Of a stretch of DNA of 64,000 nt, positions 42,824 through 51,745 are shown piece after piece. The notes under the pieces are model-generated. The model was not told the origin of the DNA. It was given only the letters and a program-made list of their open reading frames with translations, and made no database searches. The DNA is taken from assembly GCA_934394855.1 (NCBI GenBank), contig CAKRRH010000001.1, positions 146,429 to 210,428 on the forward strand, given 5' to 3'. Source of the DNA: an uncultured Eubacteriales bacterium (lineage in GTDB: Bacteria > Bacillota > Clostridia > Oscillospirales > Acutalibacteraceae). The number at the start of each line of letters is the position of its first letter. Positions within the stretch are counted from its first letter, which is position 1. Position numbers and translations under genes: made by a program.

Positions 42824-44666
42824 ACTTGTCGCTCCTCAATGTTATTTTTTGTTGTGAGCCGTTAAGCTCGATTCGATATACCTTGCCTGTAATGCCTAAT
42901 ATCGTCAAATTATCGCCGAGTTCGATCCTCGGATCGGCAACAATTTCAAAGATATGTTCATATCTGGTTTTGTTCATCCAGTTATAAATCCAATCAATCC
43001 CATTTTTCAAAAATGACATTTCCACTACTCGTTTATTAGTTCGGTCAGTCAGATTATCAAAAGTGATATGAGGGATTAGACTTGTGTTAAGCACATACTC
43101 TGTACTGTTGTAACCGTCAAATACCTTTGATTTTTTGCCTTTGGCGATATATTGATACTTTTCTTCGGCTGTAACGGTATAATCGTTTGTTATTTCTTTT
43201 CCGTTGGCGTCGTATAGCTTGCGGTACAAAACGGCATTTGTAGCATATAACGAGTCATATCCGTCGCCCGGGGTTGACGTCGGTCCGATTGCTATTGTAT
43301 TGCTGTCGTTATAATCAATAGCGATTGGATAAAGATTCGTTCCAACCTCACTAAACGGCGGCAAATCTAAATCTGTGTTTTTTGGTTCATATACCGTACC
43401 GCCCTGGGTCAGCTTGCCGAGTGTCATGTTAAGCGTTATCTTGCCCGGCACTTTGCGCTTTGTGATTGCATGACTGATTACATTTTCATCAGGGACAGTC
43501 ATTGATACATCACCGCCAAAGCGCGGATAAAGCTGTAAATCGCCGTTATCATCATAGGCTATGCAAGTGCCTGTCAATGTGCAAAAATCATTTGCCTGGT
43601 TGCTTAGAGAAACATGGCGCAATGTCTTATTACCCCTTGATTTTTCATCACCGAGGGCTATCAAATAATCAGCCGTCAGCTTTGATTTTGAAATGCCCAA
43701 AAACAGTTTATCCGCAAAGACAAGGTATGACAGCAAAATATCGTCATCCTCAACGATGAAATCCGATACCGTTTCGGCGGTGCGGTCAGTCAAATCATCA
43801 TTAGCGGTGATTTTGACAATCTTCTTTGTCTTGTCCGATGATTTAATTAGATATTCGCCGTAGTTGATCATCTCTTCAAAATCTTCTGTTTTAACGCCGT
43901 ATTTGAGCTTAATGAGCGTACCGTCAGGAAACAACTCAAAGTCAATATCATCTTCGTTGAAAAATTCAAATGATACTTGATTCGACGACAATGCGCCGAC
44001 ATCGTTTGACGAGCTGCTTTCAAGCTCCTTGACGACATTCGGCGCACTTGTTATCAAATCATTTGTAATTTTAAACGGCATAGCGCCAATAAAAACTCTG
44101 GTAATAACCGCCCGACATTTTGCAGCGTTCCATTTTTTTATTGTAACCTCGATTTTGTAGCAATCGGTTACTCCGACATCGCCAAAAACATATTCCGACT
44201 GCTCATAATCGGTAATAGATACCGTTTTAGCTGGCGCATTACTGTTGACTTTGTAAAATGATACATCAAAATCAACAGCGTGTTCACCACTGCGACAAGC
44301 GGTGGAAAACCCTGCATTTCGATAATCTATCAGTCCTGATCTCGTCGAAAAATAAATTAAACAAGTCAAAGGTTGGTCGAATGTGCCGTCTGACTTAGAT
44401 ATATATGTACCTCTTGCGACTGCACCGCTCACCCACGAATTGCTGTTTAAATACATATTGCCGTTTCGTGGGCAGTTCGGAAAAAATATAGTTTCGGCAA
44501 CGGACGGAGACTTTAGCAGATTAGGCATAGTGTAACAGTTTTCAAGCTGCGGTCTTGTTTTCAGCTGCTTTGTTGCGCTGTAGTCCGGGACTATTTCAAT
44601 CTCCCATGCCGGAAGATAACCCATGCTACTGAGCGCATTTTCAAATTTTGTTGATACACTGTGCAT
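42816..44666 (-). CDS. Phage tail protein (tail-tip/baseplate hub type)
   Basis: The product has 616 residues. It follows the distal-tail-like gene, where Siphoviridae carry the tail-associated (Tal/endopeptidase) protein. Domains are not sharply recognisable. The first 170 residues look like a beta-rich module, and the centre carries SYLVFADKLFLGISKSKL and ITKRKVPGKITLNMTLGKL. The C-terminus KVYRIELNGSQQKITLRSD resembles baseplate hub ends. The ATG at 44666 has GAGAGGTG five bases before it. Confidence 0.7.
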   Translation of the reverse strand: MHSVSTKFENALSSMGYLPAWEIEIVPDYSATKQLKTRPQLENCYTMPNLLKSPSVAETIFFPNCPRNGNMYLNSNSWVSGAVARGTYISKSDGTFDQPLTCLIYFSTRSGLIDYRNAGFSTACRSGEHAVDFDVSFYKVNSNAPAKTVSITDYEQSEYVFGDVGVTDCYKIEVTIKKWNAAKCRAVITRVFIGAMPFKITNDLITSAPNVVKELESSSSNDVGALSSNQVSFEFFNEDDIDFELFPDGTLIKLKYGVKTEDFEEMINYGEYLIKSSDKTKKIVKITANDDLTDRTAETVSDFIVEDDDILLSYLVFADKLFLGISKSKLTADYLIALGDEKSRGNKTLRHVSLSNQANDFCTLTGTCIAYDDNGDLQLYPRFGGDVSMTVPDENVISHAITKRKVPGKITLNMTLGKLTQGGTVYEPKNTDLDLPPFSEVGTNLYPIAIDYNDSNTIAIGPTSTPGDGYDSLYATNAVLYRKLYDANGKEITNDYTVTAEEKYQYIAKGKKSKVFDGYNSTEYVLNTSLIPHITFDNLTDRTNKRVVEMSFLKNGIDWIYNWMNKTRYEHIFEIVADPRIELGDNLTILGITGKVYRIELNGSQQKITLRSDKYE

Positions 44667-44670
44667 TTTC

Positions 44671-45045
44671 TCACCTCTCAATTAAACTGAATGATACGCT
44701 GTCATACAGAGTTTCGCCTCGCTTGCGCTTTTTTGTGTATGTCAGCGTTGAATTATACATTTGGTATGTCTCGACCTTGCCTTTAATATCGTCATAAAGC
44801 TGTACCGAATGCCGAATATCCGTCTTTCCGACAACACTGCAAAGCTTTAAAAACTGCGCTTTGGTCAGATCCTTAGCATTTAGCGTCAGTTTACGCTTCA
44901 TCTTTGGATTTGATATTATCATGAAGTCGTTTGCATTTCGGTATGCGTCCACAATCCACTCATAGGAGCCACCAAACGGTTCGCAAAAGAACTCCAACGA
45001 CACACCGTCGATTACCACTTTAAAATCATCAATCAATTTGATCAC
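44671..45045 (-). CDS. Phage distal tail-like protein
   Basis: About 124 residues from the GTG at 45045, which has GAGG close upstream; the start is uncertain. Content (FGGSYEWIVDAYRNANDFMI, DSVSFSLIER) and position between tape measure and hub suggest a short distal tail (Dit-like) or tail connector protein. It overlaps the hub gene start. Confidence 0.65.
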   Translation of the reverse strand: MIKLIDDFKVVIDGVSLEFFCEPFGGSYEWIVDAYRNANDFMIISNPKMKRKLTLNAKDLTKAQFLKLCSVVGKTDIRHSVQLYDDIKGKVETYQMYNSTLTYTKKRKRGETLYDSVSFSLIER

Positions 45046-45112
45046 CGTCCTCAGATTAGAATTTGGATATAAGAAAAGCACCTTTGCAATCAAATGCAAA
45101 AATGCACAATAA

Positions 45113-45138
45113 AACCGCTCTCTTTTTAGAGGGCGGTT
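45113..45138 (-). terminator. Terminator of the zinc-ribbon cargo gene
   Basis: On the minus strand AACCGCCCTC pairs with GAGAGCGGTT (one wobble) and is followed by TTTTATT. It lies seven bases after the cargo gene. Confidence 0.7.
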
Positions 45139-45144
45139 AGTGTG

Positions 45145-45735
45145 TTATTGAATGGTAATATCGCTTGCAGTATATTTTCCTGTTTCTTTGTTCCAATAAA
45201 TTTTCATATAGAAATCGGATCGTAACATAGCCCCAAATGAATTTTGAGAGTCAACATATCCAGAAACCTCAAAATTATTGGCATCGTTTTTTGTAAATCC
45301 CCAGCCTTCATATGGATTAAAAAAACTTCCAGGGAATTCTGCAGTAGACGGGGATTTTAAATAGTTAAGTACAACTTCCTTTGCTATACTCTGTAATTGG
45401 GCACGCTCTGCGCTTGTAATAATAGACGGATCTTCTGTTGTAGGCTCCGTAGCCTTTGTCGGTTTAGCTTTTTTCGTTGTAACTTCCTTGGTTGTTTGTT
45501 GTGTATTAGTAGTTCTTGATGTTGTTGTCTCCGTCGCATTCAATTCTTTTTGAGCAGTATTTATTACTGTTCCTATTAAATAAAGTGCTGCAACAACAAT
45601 TAAAACTATTTGCCATACTTTTAATTTCTTTTTATTGTTTTGTGGTGGTAGTTTCTGCGGTTGAATAGCGGTACCACACTCCGTACAAAACTTATCGTTA
45701 CTTTCTTTACCGCATTTAGGACATATACCCATCAT
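45145..45735 (-). CDS. Zinc-ribbon membrane protein, probable phage cargo (moron)
   Basis: The product has 196 residues. The N-terminal zinc ribbon is CPKCGKES with CTECGTAI, followed by one membrane span at about 42-58 (VWQIVLIVVAALYLIG). A Thr/Lys-rich linker comes next, then an exported domain of about 85 residues (LNYLKSPSTAEFPGSF, GYVDSQNSFGAMLRSDFYM). That domain is common in Firmicutes surface proteins of unknown role. It sits among tail genes but has its own promoter and terminator, so it can be made in the lysogen. A role in host surface change or superinfection exclusion is plausible but not shown. Confidence 0.78.
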   Translation of the reverse strand: MMGICPKCGKESNDKFCTECGTAIQPQKLPPQNNKKKLKVWQIVLIVVAALYLIGTVINTAQKELNATETTTSRTTNTQQTTKEVTTKKAKPTKATEPTTEDPSIITSAERAQLQSIAKEVVLNYLKSPSTAEFPGSFFNPYEGWGFTKNDANNFEVSGYVDSQNSFGAMLRSDFYMKIYWNKETGKYTASDITIQ

Positions 45736-45766
45736 GAATCCCCCCCATAACATAAAATATATTCAC

Positions 45767-45796
45767 ATATTATCACATTATAGTGGGTTTTGTCAA
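45767..45796 (-). promoter_or_regulatory. Own promoter of the zinc-ribbon cargo gene
   Basis: On the minus strand TTGACA (45791-45796) is followed by two overlapping -10 candidates, GATAAT (45769-45774, spacing 16) and TAATAT (45767-45772, spacing 18). Confidence 0.7.
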
Positions 45797-45811
45797 CGAA
45801 ATATTGAAAAC

Positions 45812-48505
45812 TTAATTCACAAAGCCGCCGATAGAAAAGTTACCCGATCGCTTCTTTTCCGATTCAAAAAATGGATTATATTCTCGTGCAAAGCTTTCCG
45901 GACTGTCAATCAGTTTCTTGTTAATCAGAACATTGGTCAAATTATTGATAGCCGCAACGACTTCTCTGTTATCACCGCCGCCGCTTTCTTCACGAACAAT
46001 CTTTCGGATAAGGCTTTCGGGAGCTTCGAGATTTCGACCTTTGCGTTGATCACCAAGCACAGCCAAAAATTCAGAGTTGGGAGGTATGACAGCACCTGTC
46101 GCAAGACGAGGTATCTGAAGTTTTGGAATCTGCGGAGCTTGTGTTGGTATACTCCAACCCCAATCTTGTCCAAATAGGCTTCCTATTCCTTTTACAATAC
46201 TGCCGACACTATTTATTATTTGTGCAAGTACATAATATAAACCGCTCCAAAGCGCATTAAGTATATCAATAACAAGATTTACAGCACCGTTAACTATTCC
46301 TATAATGCCGTTCCATATTCCCTTAAAGAAATTTTTTATACCGTTCCAGGCCTTTTCCCAATCGCCTGTAAATACTCCAATAATAAAATCTAATAATCCG
46401 CCAAGTGCATCCAATACTCCGCCCACAACATCTCCTATAATTTTAAATATTGTATCAAGCACATTTTTAACGGTCCCAAGAACGCCTTTAATAATTGGTG
46501 TCAACACACCAACAAGCCAATCAACAACCGGTTTTAAAAAATTATTCCAAACTGTCAAAACAAGTTCTCCTATTTTCCCAATTACTGATATTACTTTTGA
46601 AAAGACAGGGCTAAGCGTATTATCCCATAATGATTGTGCCACCTCAATTATAGTTTTTATAACCGGATATATCCATTCATTCCAAACATTCATCACTGTA
46701 TCGGCAATGCCTAAAATCGTTTTACATATGTCGTCCCATATTGGTATTAATTCATCGTTCCACCATGTTTTTATTGAATCACCTATATCACCAAAAATGG
46801 AGCCTGTAAGATTCATCAAGTCTGCACCGAGCTGTTGAAAGCTATCAAACACTGTACCTATTTTCTCTTGGTTATCCAAGGTCCATTGATTAAGATTTTC
46901 AGACCAAATTGCAAACATTCCCGAAAAAACTTCGCCTACGGATAGTCCGAATGTTGTCAATCCTCCTAAAAGGTTTGAGATAGCTGTTTCCATTGTCGGA
47001 CGCATTCTGTCAATGCTTCCGCCTAATGAATCAAAAATATGTTCCGCAACTTGCGACATATTATCAAAATAAACCGATACATTTGATGTAATAGCGTTTA
47101 TGCCGTCTGTTATTTTGTTTGAATAATCAGTAAAAAACTTTGAAATGCCACCAGAAATAGTTTGAAACTGTTTTCCAAATACTTGGACTACTCCGCCTAT
47201 TATTGTTCCAACATAATTAGACCACGAGGAAATAGATTTTTTTACACCGTCAAGCGTTCCCGAAACGATAGATTTGAAAGAGTTAAAGGTTGATTGAAAA
47301 TTTTTCTTTATCGCTGAAAAATCTATCTTGCCAAAGCCTGATTGAATTTGACTGACAAGATTATCAAATCCCAAATCTTTATAAGCGGTAGTAATCGCAC
47401 TTTTTATTTTTTTAAAAGTCGAATTTGCATTTGGTTCATTCTTCTTTTTGTTATTGCTATCATCTGAGTTTGTGTTCGTTGATACACTCCCCGAACCGGC
47501 AGAATCGCCGCTTGATGAGTCTTTTTGTCTAACATTTAACTCATCAAATGCCGCAAGGTTATCCTTTGCCGCTTTTGTCGATTTTTTTGTACTTTCGGTT
47601 ACATTATCAGTCGCTGTCGCAAGGTCATCTTGCGCCTTTGTCGCTTTTTCCGAGCCGCTCGCAATTTGCTCGGATTGTGTGCCGAATATCGACGACACAA
47701 ACTGACCGAATGTGTTAAACAATCTTGTCAGCCCCTGAATTGCGCTGTCTATATAAGGCATGATTGCTTGTAGTATCGGAATTATCGAATTACCGATCGC
47801 GGTTTTAAGTTCGGTAAAATGATATGACAATCTTGCAACCTGACCTGAATATGTACCGGCTATCTTTGCGGCGTCGCCTGTTTGAAAGCGTGTCTCGGTA
47901 AGTATGCCGTTGACTTCTGCTTGGATCTTCTGTTCTTGTGTCAATTTGCTGCTTGATGTGCCAATAGATTTAGCGTAATCTTCCCACATCTTAGCAACAT
48001 TTTTTGTTACACCGGCGTTGTCAACAAGTATACTGTTTTCGTTTTTCAAACCCTCTGTCGCTGTGGTTACTGCGTCGCCGAGTGAATAATTTGCCTGTCT
48101 GCCAAATGCCGCCGAATCTTTGAGGGCAGTCATTACCTTTTGGATTTGGTCGTCGGAATATCCTCTCGCCGCAAGGTTTTTGTATGCCGTGGTGGCGTTT
48201 GCAAGCGGCACGAGACCGTCCGAAACATAATCGTTGATAAAAGACTGTGCTTTAGAAAAACTGCGTCCTTGCCCCTCTACAATGCTCTGTAAGCCTTGCA
48301 TTGCATTTGACAGTTCGTTCGCCGTTTTTACTGTTTCTTTGCCAAAACTTACAACTGCCGCCGCTCCGAATGCAATTCCAACAGCCGAGGCAAGCCCTTT
48401 TAGTGATGATTTAATGCCGGACAAACCACTTTCAATCTGCTGTCTGCCGCTCTTAAATCCCGATTGGTCTATTTTAGTGTTAATGGTAATAGATCCGTCA
48501 ACCAT
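45812..48505 (-). CDS. Phage tail tape measure protein
   Basis: About 897 residues, by far the longest phage gene here. The N-terminus GSITINTKIDQSGFKSG and the block YKNLAARGYSDDQIQKVMTAL fit TP901/phage-type tape measure domains. There are long helical stretches, a Ser/Asn/Lys-rich linker around 330-370, and a hydrophobic region in the second half (IKGVLGTVKNVLDTIFKIIGDV). Its length sets tail length and predicts a siphophage tail of roughly 130 nm at 1.5 Å per residue. The start at 48505 overlaps the Gp15-like gene. Confidence 0.93.
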   Translation of the reverse strand: MVDGSITINTKIDQSGFKSGRQQIESGLSGIKSSLKGLASAVGIAFGAAAVVSFGKETVKTANELSNAMQGLQSIVEGQGRSFSKAQSFINDYVSDGLVPLANATTAYKNLAARGYSDDQIQKVMTALKDSAAFGRQANYSLGDAVTTATEGLKNENSILVDNAGVTKNVAKMWEDYAKSIGTSSSKLTQEQKIQAEVNGILTETRFQTGDAAKIAGTYSGQVARLSYHFTELKTAIGNSIIPILQAIMPYIDSAIQGLTRLFNTFGQFVSSIFGTQSEQIASGSEKATKAQDDLATATDNVTESTKKSTKAAKDNLAAFDELNVRQKDSSSGDSAGSGSVSTNTNSDDSNNKKKNEPNANSTFKKIKSAITTAYKDLGFDNLVSQIQSGFGKIDFSAIKKNFQSTFNSFKSIVSGTLDGVKKSISSWSNYVGTIIGGVVQVFGKQFQTISGGISKFFTDYSNKITDGINAITSNVSVYFDNMSQVAEHIFDSLGGSIDRMRPTMETAISNLLGGLTTFGLSVGEVFSGMFAIWSENLNQWTLDNQEKIGTVFDSFQQLGADLMNLTGSIFGDIGDSIKTWWNDELIPIWDDICKTILGIADTVMNVWNEWIYPVIKTIIEVAQSLWDNTLSPVFSKVISVIGKIGELVLTVWNNFLKPVVDWLVGVLTPIIKGVLGTVKNVLDTIFKIIGDVVGGVLDALGGLLDFIIGVFTGDWEKAWNGIKNFFKGIWNGIIGIVNGAVNLVIDILNALWSGLYYVLAQIINSVGSIVKGIGSLFGQDWGWSIPTQAPQIPKLQIPRLATGAVIPPNSEFLAVLGDQRKGRNLEAPESLIRKIVREESGGGDNREVVAAINNLTNVLINKKLIDSPESFAREYNPFFESEKKRSGNFSIGGFVN

Positions 48506-49085
48506 TGCTTTCACCGTCCTTTAAAAGACGCATAAACTCATCATCCGCCGCTTGTTCTTCTGCTGTCAATTTAATCGGCAATTCGAACACCGAGTGCATT
48601 GAATAATAAACTTCGCTTTCTTCTTTTGTAAGTTTGCCTTTAGCCTTTTGTCTGCGAAAATATATCAATCGATTAAAAAAGCAATTTTCGTCAAGGTCAA
48701 AAAGCAAGTAATTAAATTTCCACCAGTGAAGATTCGGGCACTCGTCAAGATCGATTCCGTGTGAATACTTTATCGCCGAAAAAATGAACTTTGAATCATA
48801 CGAAAAGCTATATAATCTTTCAGAACTGTCGTCTGAATCACTGTTCTCGCTCCGCTCTTCCCCGCAATCCAAAAACAAAACCGCCTTTTCGGCGGCAATT
48901 TGTATATTATGCGGAATATCCTTATAAAGCAGCTCGAGCATTACCTGTGTTTTTTCACCTGGTGTCAAATCATCATCCTCAAACGCAAGTATGATTTTAA
49001 GGCAGGTTCTGTAATCATAATTGATTTCATACTCTTTACCGTCAATCTCTATGCTTTCGGGCGGATTTTCAAGCAATGCATTCAT
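48498..49085 (-). CDS. Phage Gp15-family tail chaperone
   Basis: The product has 195 residues. The pattern IEIDGKEYEINYDYRTCLKIILAFED and LDECPNLHWWKFNYLLFDL matches the Bacteriophage Gp15 family. It lies between the DUF6673-like gene and the tape measure, where tail assembly chaperones are placed. It shares TAATG with the upstream gene. Confidence 0.87.
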   Translation of the reverse strand: MNALLENPPESIEIDGKEYEINYDYRTCLKIILAFEDDDLTPGEKTQVMLELLYKDIPHNIQIAAEKAVLFLDCGEERSENSDSDDSSERLYSFSYDSKFIFSAIKYSHGIDLDECPNLHWWKFNYLLFDLDENCFFNRLIYFRRQKAKGKLTKEESEVYYSMHSVFELPIKLTAEEQAADDEFMRLLKDGESNG

Positions 49086-49546
49086 TATTTCATCACAGCC
49101 TTACCGCTTTTCTTAGTATATTTTTCGATTTTGCTGTGGCGCGATTTTTCCACAAACGGCGTTATTGCTTTAAAAAACTCCGCAAACATATCAAGAGTAT
49201 TAGCACTGCCGAAGCATTTATCCGATGTACCAACCCCAAAAATATTGTCAATGTCGGTACGAAGTTCGCTGCACATCTCACGATACATTTTGAAAATTTC
49301 GGGCTGATTCTTTTTAATGCCGTGTTCGTCAACCTCTGTTTGCTCGTCAAGCTCTTTCGCTTTGGCGGTATATTTATCCTGATAATCGTCTACCTTGCCG
49401 ATAAGGGTATAAAATGCCTCAGCAAATCCGATGTCATCAGGATTGAAAGATATAACCCTGTTTTCATCACCGTTTACCGCAAGGCGAATTCCGCCGAGAT
49501 TTATATTTAAACTCTGAATGCCGTCGTTATTTACATTTGCTTTCAT
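49085..49546 (-). CDS. Phage protein, DUF6673-like (probable tail assembly)
   Basis: The product has 153 residues with INLGGIRLAVNGDENRVISFNPDD at the start and a helical acidic middle. It occupies the first tail-chaperone position after the major tail protein. GGAGG precedes the ATG, and the stop overlaps the Gp15 start. The family name is from memory of the pattern and is not firm. Confidence 0.7.
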   Translation of the reverse strand: MKANVNNDGIQSLNINLGGIRLAVNGDENRVISFNPDDIGFAEAFYTLIGKVDDYQDKYTAKAKELDEQTEVDEHGIKKNQPEIFKMYREMCSELRTDIDNIFGVGTSDKCFGSANTLDMFAEFFKAITPFVEKSRHSKIEKYTKKSGKAVMK

Positions 49547-49659
49547 TGAGATTACCTCCGAATTGATATAGTTTAAGCCCCACCGATTATTGATTCGGCA
49601 GGGCTTGTCCGCTGTTTATTTGTCACCGTCATCTAACAGCGTAAATGATAACGGTGTAA

Positions 49660-50160
49660 TTATTCCCCCGACGGTGTAAATGTCTTTGTGGTCGGGTCAA
49701 ATGTGCCTTGTACCGGGTCGCCGTTAAGGGTTACGGTATATTTAAGCTTGGCAAGCTTAGCACCCTCGCCGCCAAATTCATCAATCTGCACCGTGCAAGC
49801 GCATTTTTCAGCCGGATATGCGTTGCTCGTTGCGGTTTTATACATATAAACATTGACGATCTCACTCTTCGCTTCATCACCGACTGCACGATTTATGCGC
49901 AAATTATCGAGATAGTCAAAAATCGGTTCGCCCGCTTTTGCTACCATTTCATTAGCAAATGACGGCTTGTATCCGTTAAGCTCGGTTGTTGCTGCATCCT
50001 CGTGGATATATGCGTTTTCCTCGGTGTCGGGATTATAGGCGATTGTCATTTCCGCAACACCGTCGCCAATCAGATTAAATGTCGGCGAAGATGATGTTCC
50101 TGTGTTAAGGAACGAACGAATTTTTGATCTTTTAATAGATGTGATTATCGGTTCAGACAT
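49660..50160 (-). CDS. Phage major tail (tube) protein
   Basis: The product has 166 residues starting MSEPIITSIKRSKIRSFLN. It is beta-rich with a C-terminal TKLKYTVTLNGDPVQGTFD-type strand pair. Position between the last minor capsid gene and the tail chaperones fits a tail tube protein. AAAGGA lies before the ATG at 50160. The -1 frame past the stop stays open for about 17 codons (see findings). The 113 bp to the next gene contain an imperfect hairpin (AAGCCC/GGGCTT) without a T run. Confidence 0.82.
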   Translation of the reverse strand: MSEPIITSIKRSKIRSFLNTGTSSSPTFNLIGDGVAEMTIAYNPDTEENAYIHEDAATTELNGYKPSFANEMVAKAGEPIFDYLDNLRINRAVGDEAKSEIVNVYMYKTATSNAYPAEKCACTVQIDEFGGEGAKLAKLKYTVTLNGDPVQGTFDPTTKTFTPSGE

Positions 50161-50164
50161 AATG

Positions 50165-50572
50165 TCAAGTCCTTTCAAATTCAAGATTTATTTGTAGTTG
50201 GTACAATCCTGTACCATCGTCGTAGATGTCATAGAGCATTGCATTTGATACTTCAATACCCGTTGACTTGTATTTTCCCGGAAGTGTCGGTAGCTCCTCT
50301 TTGTCGCTCTGATTTTCTATCCATTCAACAAAAGATTCGATAAAATCATAATTCCCGGCTCTGTCGCTCTCCGCATCCACTTGCTCACGCGCATAAAAAA
50401 CATAGCTGTGGCGATATGTGCGTTTACCGAGTATGTCAATGCTCGCTACTTCCGTGCCGGCAAGAGCGAGAGCATAACTGCCTGCAGTTTCATCTACTGT
50501 ATCGGTCAGAGTGGTAATTTCCATACCGTCATATGTATCAAGCCACTCTTGCAATGATTTTATAATGCTCAT
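50165..50572 (-). CDS. Phage minor capsid protein (Minor_capsid_3 type)
   Basis: The product has 135 residues. TYRHSYVFYAREQVDAESDRAGNYDFIESF is the family pattern, read in parts. It acts at the head-tail joint, probably as tail terminator. GGAGG precedes the ATG. Confidence 0.83.
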   Translation of the reverse strand: MSIIKSLQEWLDTYDGMEITTLTDTVDETAGSYALALAGTEVASIDILGKRTYRHSYVFYAREQVDAESDRAGNYDFIESFVEWIENQSDKEELPTLPGKYKSTGIEVSNAMLYDIYDDGTGLYQLQINLEFERT

Positions 50573-51000
50573 TTTGCTCTACCTCCTGCCGCTCTTGCAA
50601 CCGTATCAACGATTGCGTTTTTCTTATCTGCCCACATTCGTTTATCCCACAGCTTTCCGCGCCGTGGTGCTCCACGATAATTGTATTCTCGGTCACTCTC
50701 AACTTTTTTGACGCCTTTTCGCGACCTCCAGCCTTTTGACGTTAAAAATCCCGCTGCGCCTGTTTTTGGATCAACCATAACCTTGCCGTAATACATATTT
50801 CGTGCATACGGTGTGTTATAAATCACTTTATCGGTGCCGATGGTGCGTGTGTTTTTCAAAATGCCGCTGTCCATTGGAACATATTTGTCCATGTGCCTGG
50901 CGCATTCGGAAGTAAAGAGCCTTTGCACTCTGCCGCCTTTTTGCAATCCTCGTTTTGCAAGCATTTTTTCGGCTCCGTCAAGGTGTGTTACAACATTCAT
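50569..51000 (-). CDS. Phage minor capsid protein (Minor_capsid_2 type)
   Basis: The product has 143 residues, strongly basic at the C-terminus. It carries HMDKYVPMDSGILKNT and TPYARNMYYGKVMVDPKTG, as in the HK97 gp10-like/Minor_capsid_2 group. It overlaps both neighbours by four bases (ATGA). The expected place is the head-tail connector. Confidence 0.83.
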   Translation of the reverse strand: MNVVTHLDGAEKMLAKRGLQKGGRVQRLFTSECARHMDKYVPMDSGILKNTRTIGTDKVIYNTPYARNMYYGKVMVDPKTGAAGFLTSKGWRSRKGVKKVESDREYNYRGAPRRGKLWDKRMWADKKNAIVDTVARAAGGRAK

Positions 51001-51404
51001 TTCGCCGACACCTCGAAGTGCGCCATATTGCCGCCGAAATCTTTAAAATCAACCGAGGATATGCGACATACATCATCAAAGGCATTAAGTCCTTTTATGC
51101 TTTTTTCGATTTCGTAATCGACTGCACCTTTAACGATATAATCACCGCTTGAAAGCGTCCAATTCTGCGATTTATCAGACAACTCGGCAAACGCAACAGG
51201 ATTTTCATATTTGCGTTCTGTGACGATGTTTTTGGGTATTATGATAACGACACTATCAGCCGACGAAACGCCTGTCTTACGCATTACAGCACCTTTGATT
51301 GCGTTCCAATATACACCGACAAGAACAGTTCTCTGCCACATTTCAGCAGAACCGTTCTTGTATTTGTTAAATACCGTAACGGTATCGTTAAACATATTCA
51401 TCAT
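50997..51404 (-). CDS. Phage minor capsid protein (Minor_capsid_1 type)
   Basis: The product has 135 residues. MFNDTVTVFNKYKNG at the start, GVYWNAIKGAVMRKTGV and DYIVKGAVDYEIEKSIKGL fit the Minor_capsid_1 (head closure) family. GAGG is five bases before the ATG at 51404. It overlaps the upstream connector gene. Confidence 0.83.
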   Translation of the reverse strand: MMNMFNDTVTVFNKYKNGSAEMWQRTVLVGVYWNAIKGAVMRKTGVSSADSVVIIIPKNIVTERKYENPVAFAELSDKSQNWTLSSGDYIVKGAVDYEIEKSIKGLNAFDDVCRISSVDFKDFGGNMAHFEVSAK

Positions 51405-51730
51405 ACCCACCTCACTCGGCTTATCAAATCGCCGATATAAAGCGCTGCCGCATCATACAGCCGCGAATCCGCCGATTTATTGCTCGTTGCAAACGATTGT
51501 GACCACGAGCCGACCGACTGACTTGTAACCTCGCCGCCTTGTTCATTTTTATGCCATTGCTCTGCAACGGCACATTGCGCCATTTTCATCATGTCATTAT
51601 CGGGCAGGACGCATATTGCAATACTGTCCAAATAGGCATTTGCACGCAAAACAAGGCGGTCAAAGTCATCGGGTGCAATGTCCGCACCCTTAAATGTGTT
51701 TTTGTAAAAATCATAATCAGCTACGGACAT
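51401..51730 (-). CDS. Phage head-tail connector (gp6-like)
   Basis: The product has 109 residues and is helical, with FDRLVLRANAYLDSIAI and MMKMAQCAVAEQWHKNEQGG, the pattern of gp6/gp15-type connector adaptors. It directly follows the coat gene. AGAGGT precedes the ATG. Confidence 0.82.
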   Translation of the reverse strand: MSVADYDFYKNTFKGADIAPDDFDRLVLRANAYLDSIAICVLPDNDMMKMAQCAVAEQWHKNEQGGEVTSQSVGSWSQSFATSNKSADSRLYDAAALYIGDLISRVRWV

Positions 51731-51745
51731 ATCAGCACCTCTTAA

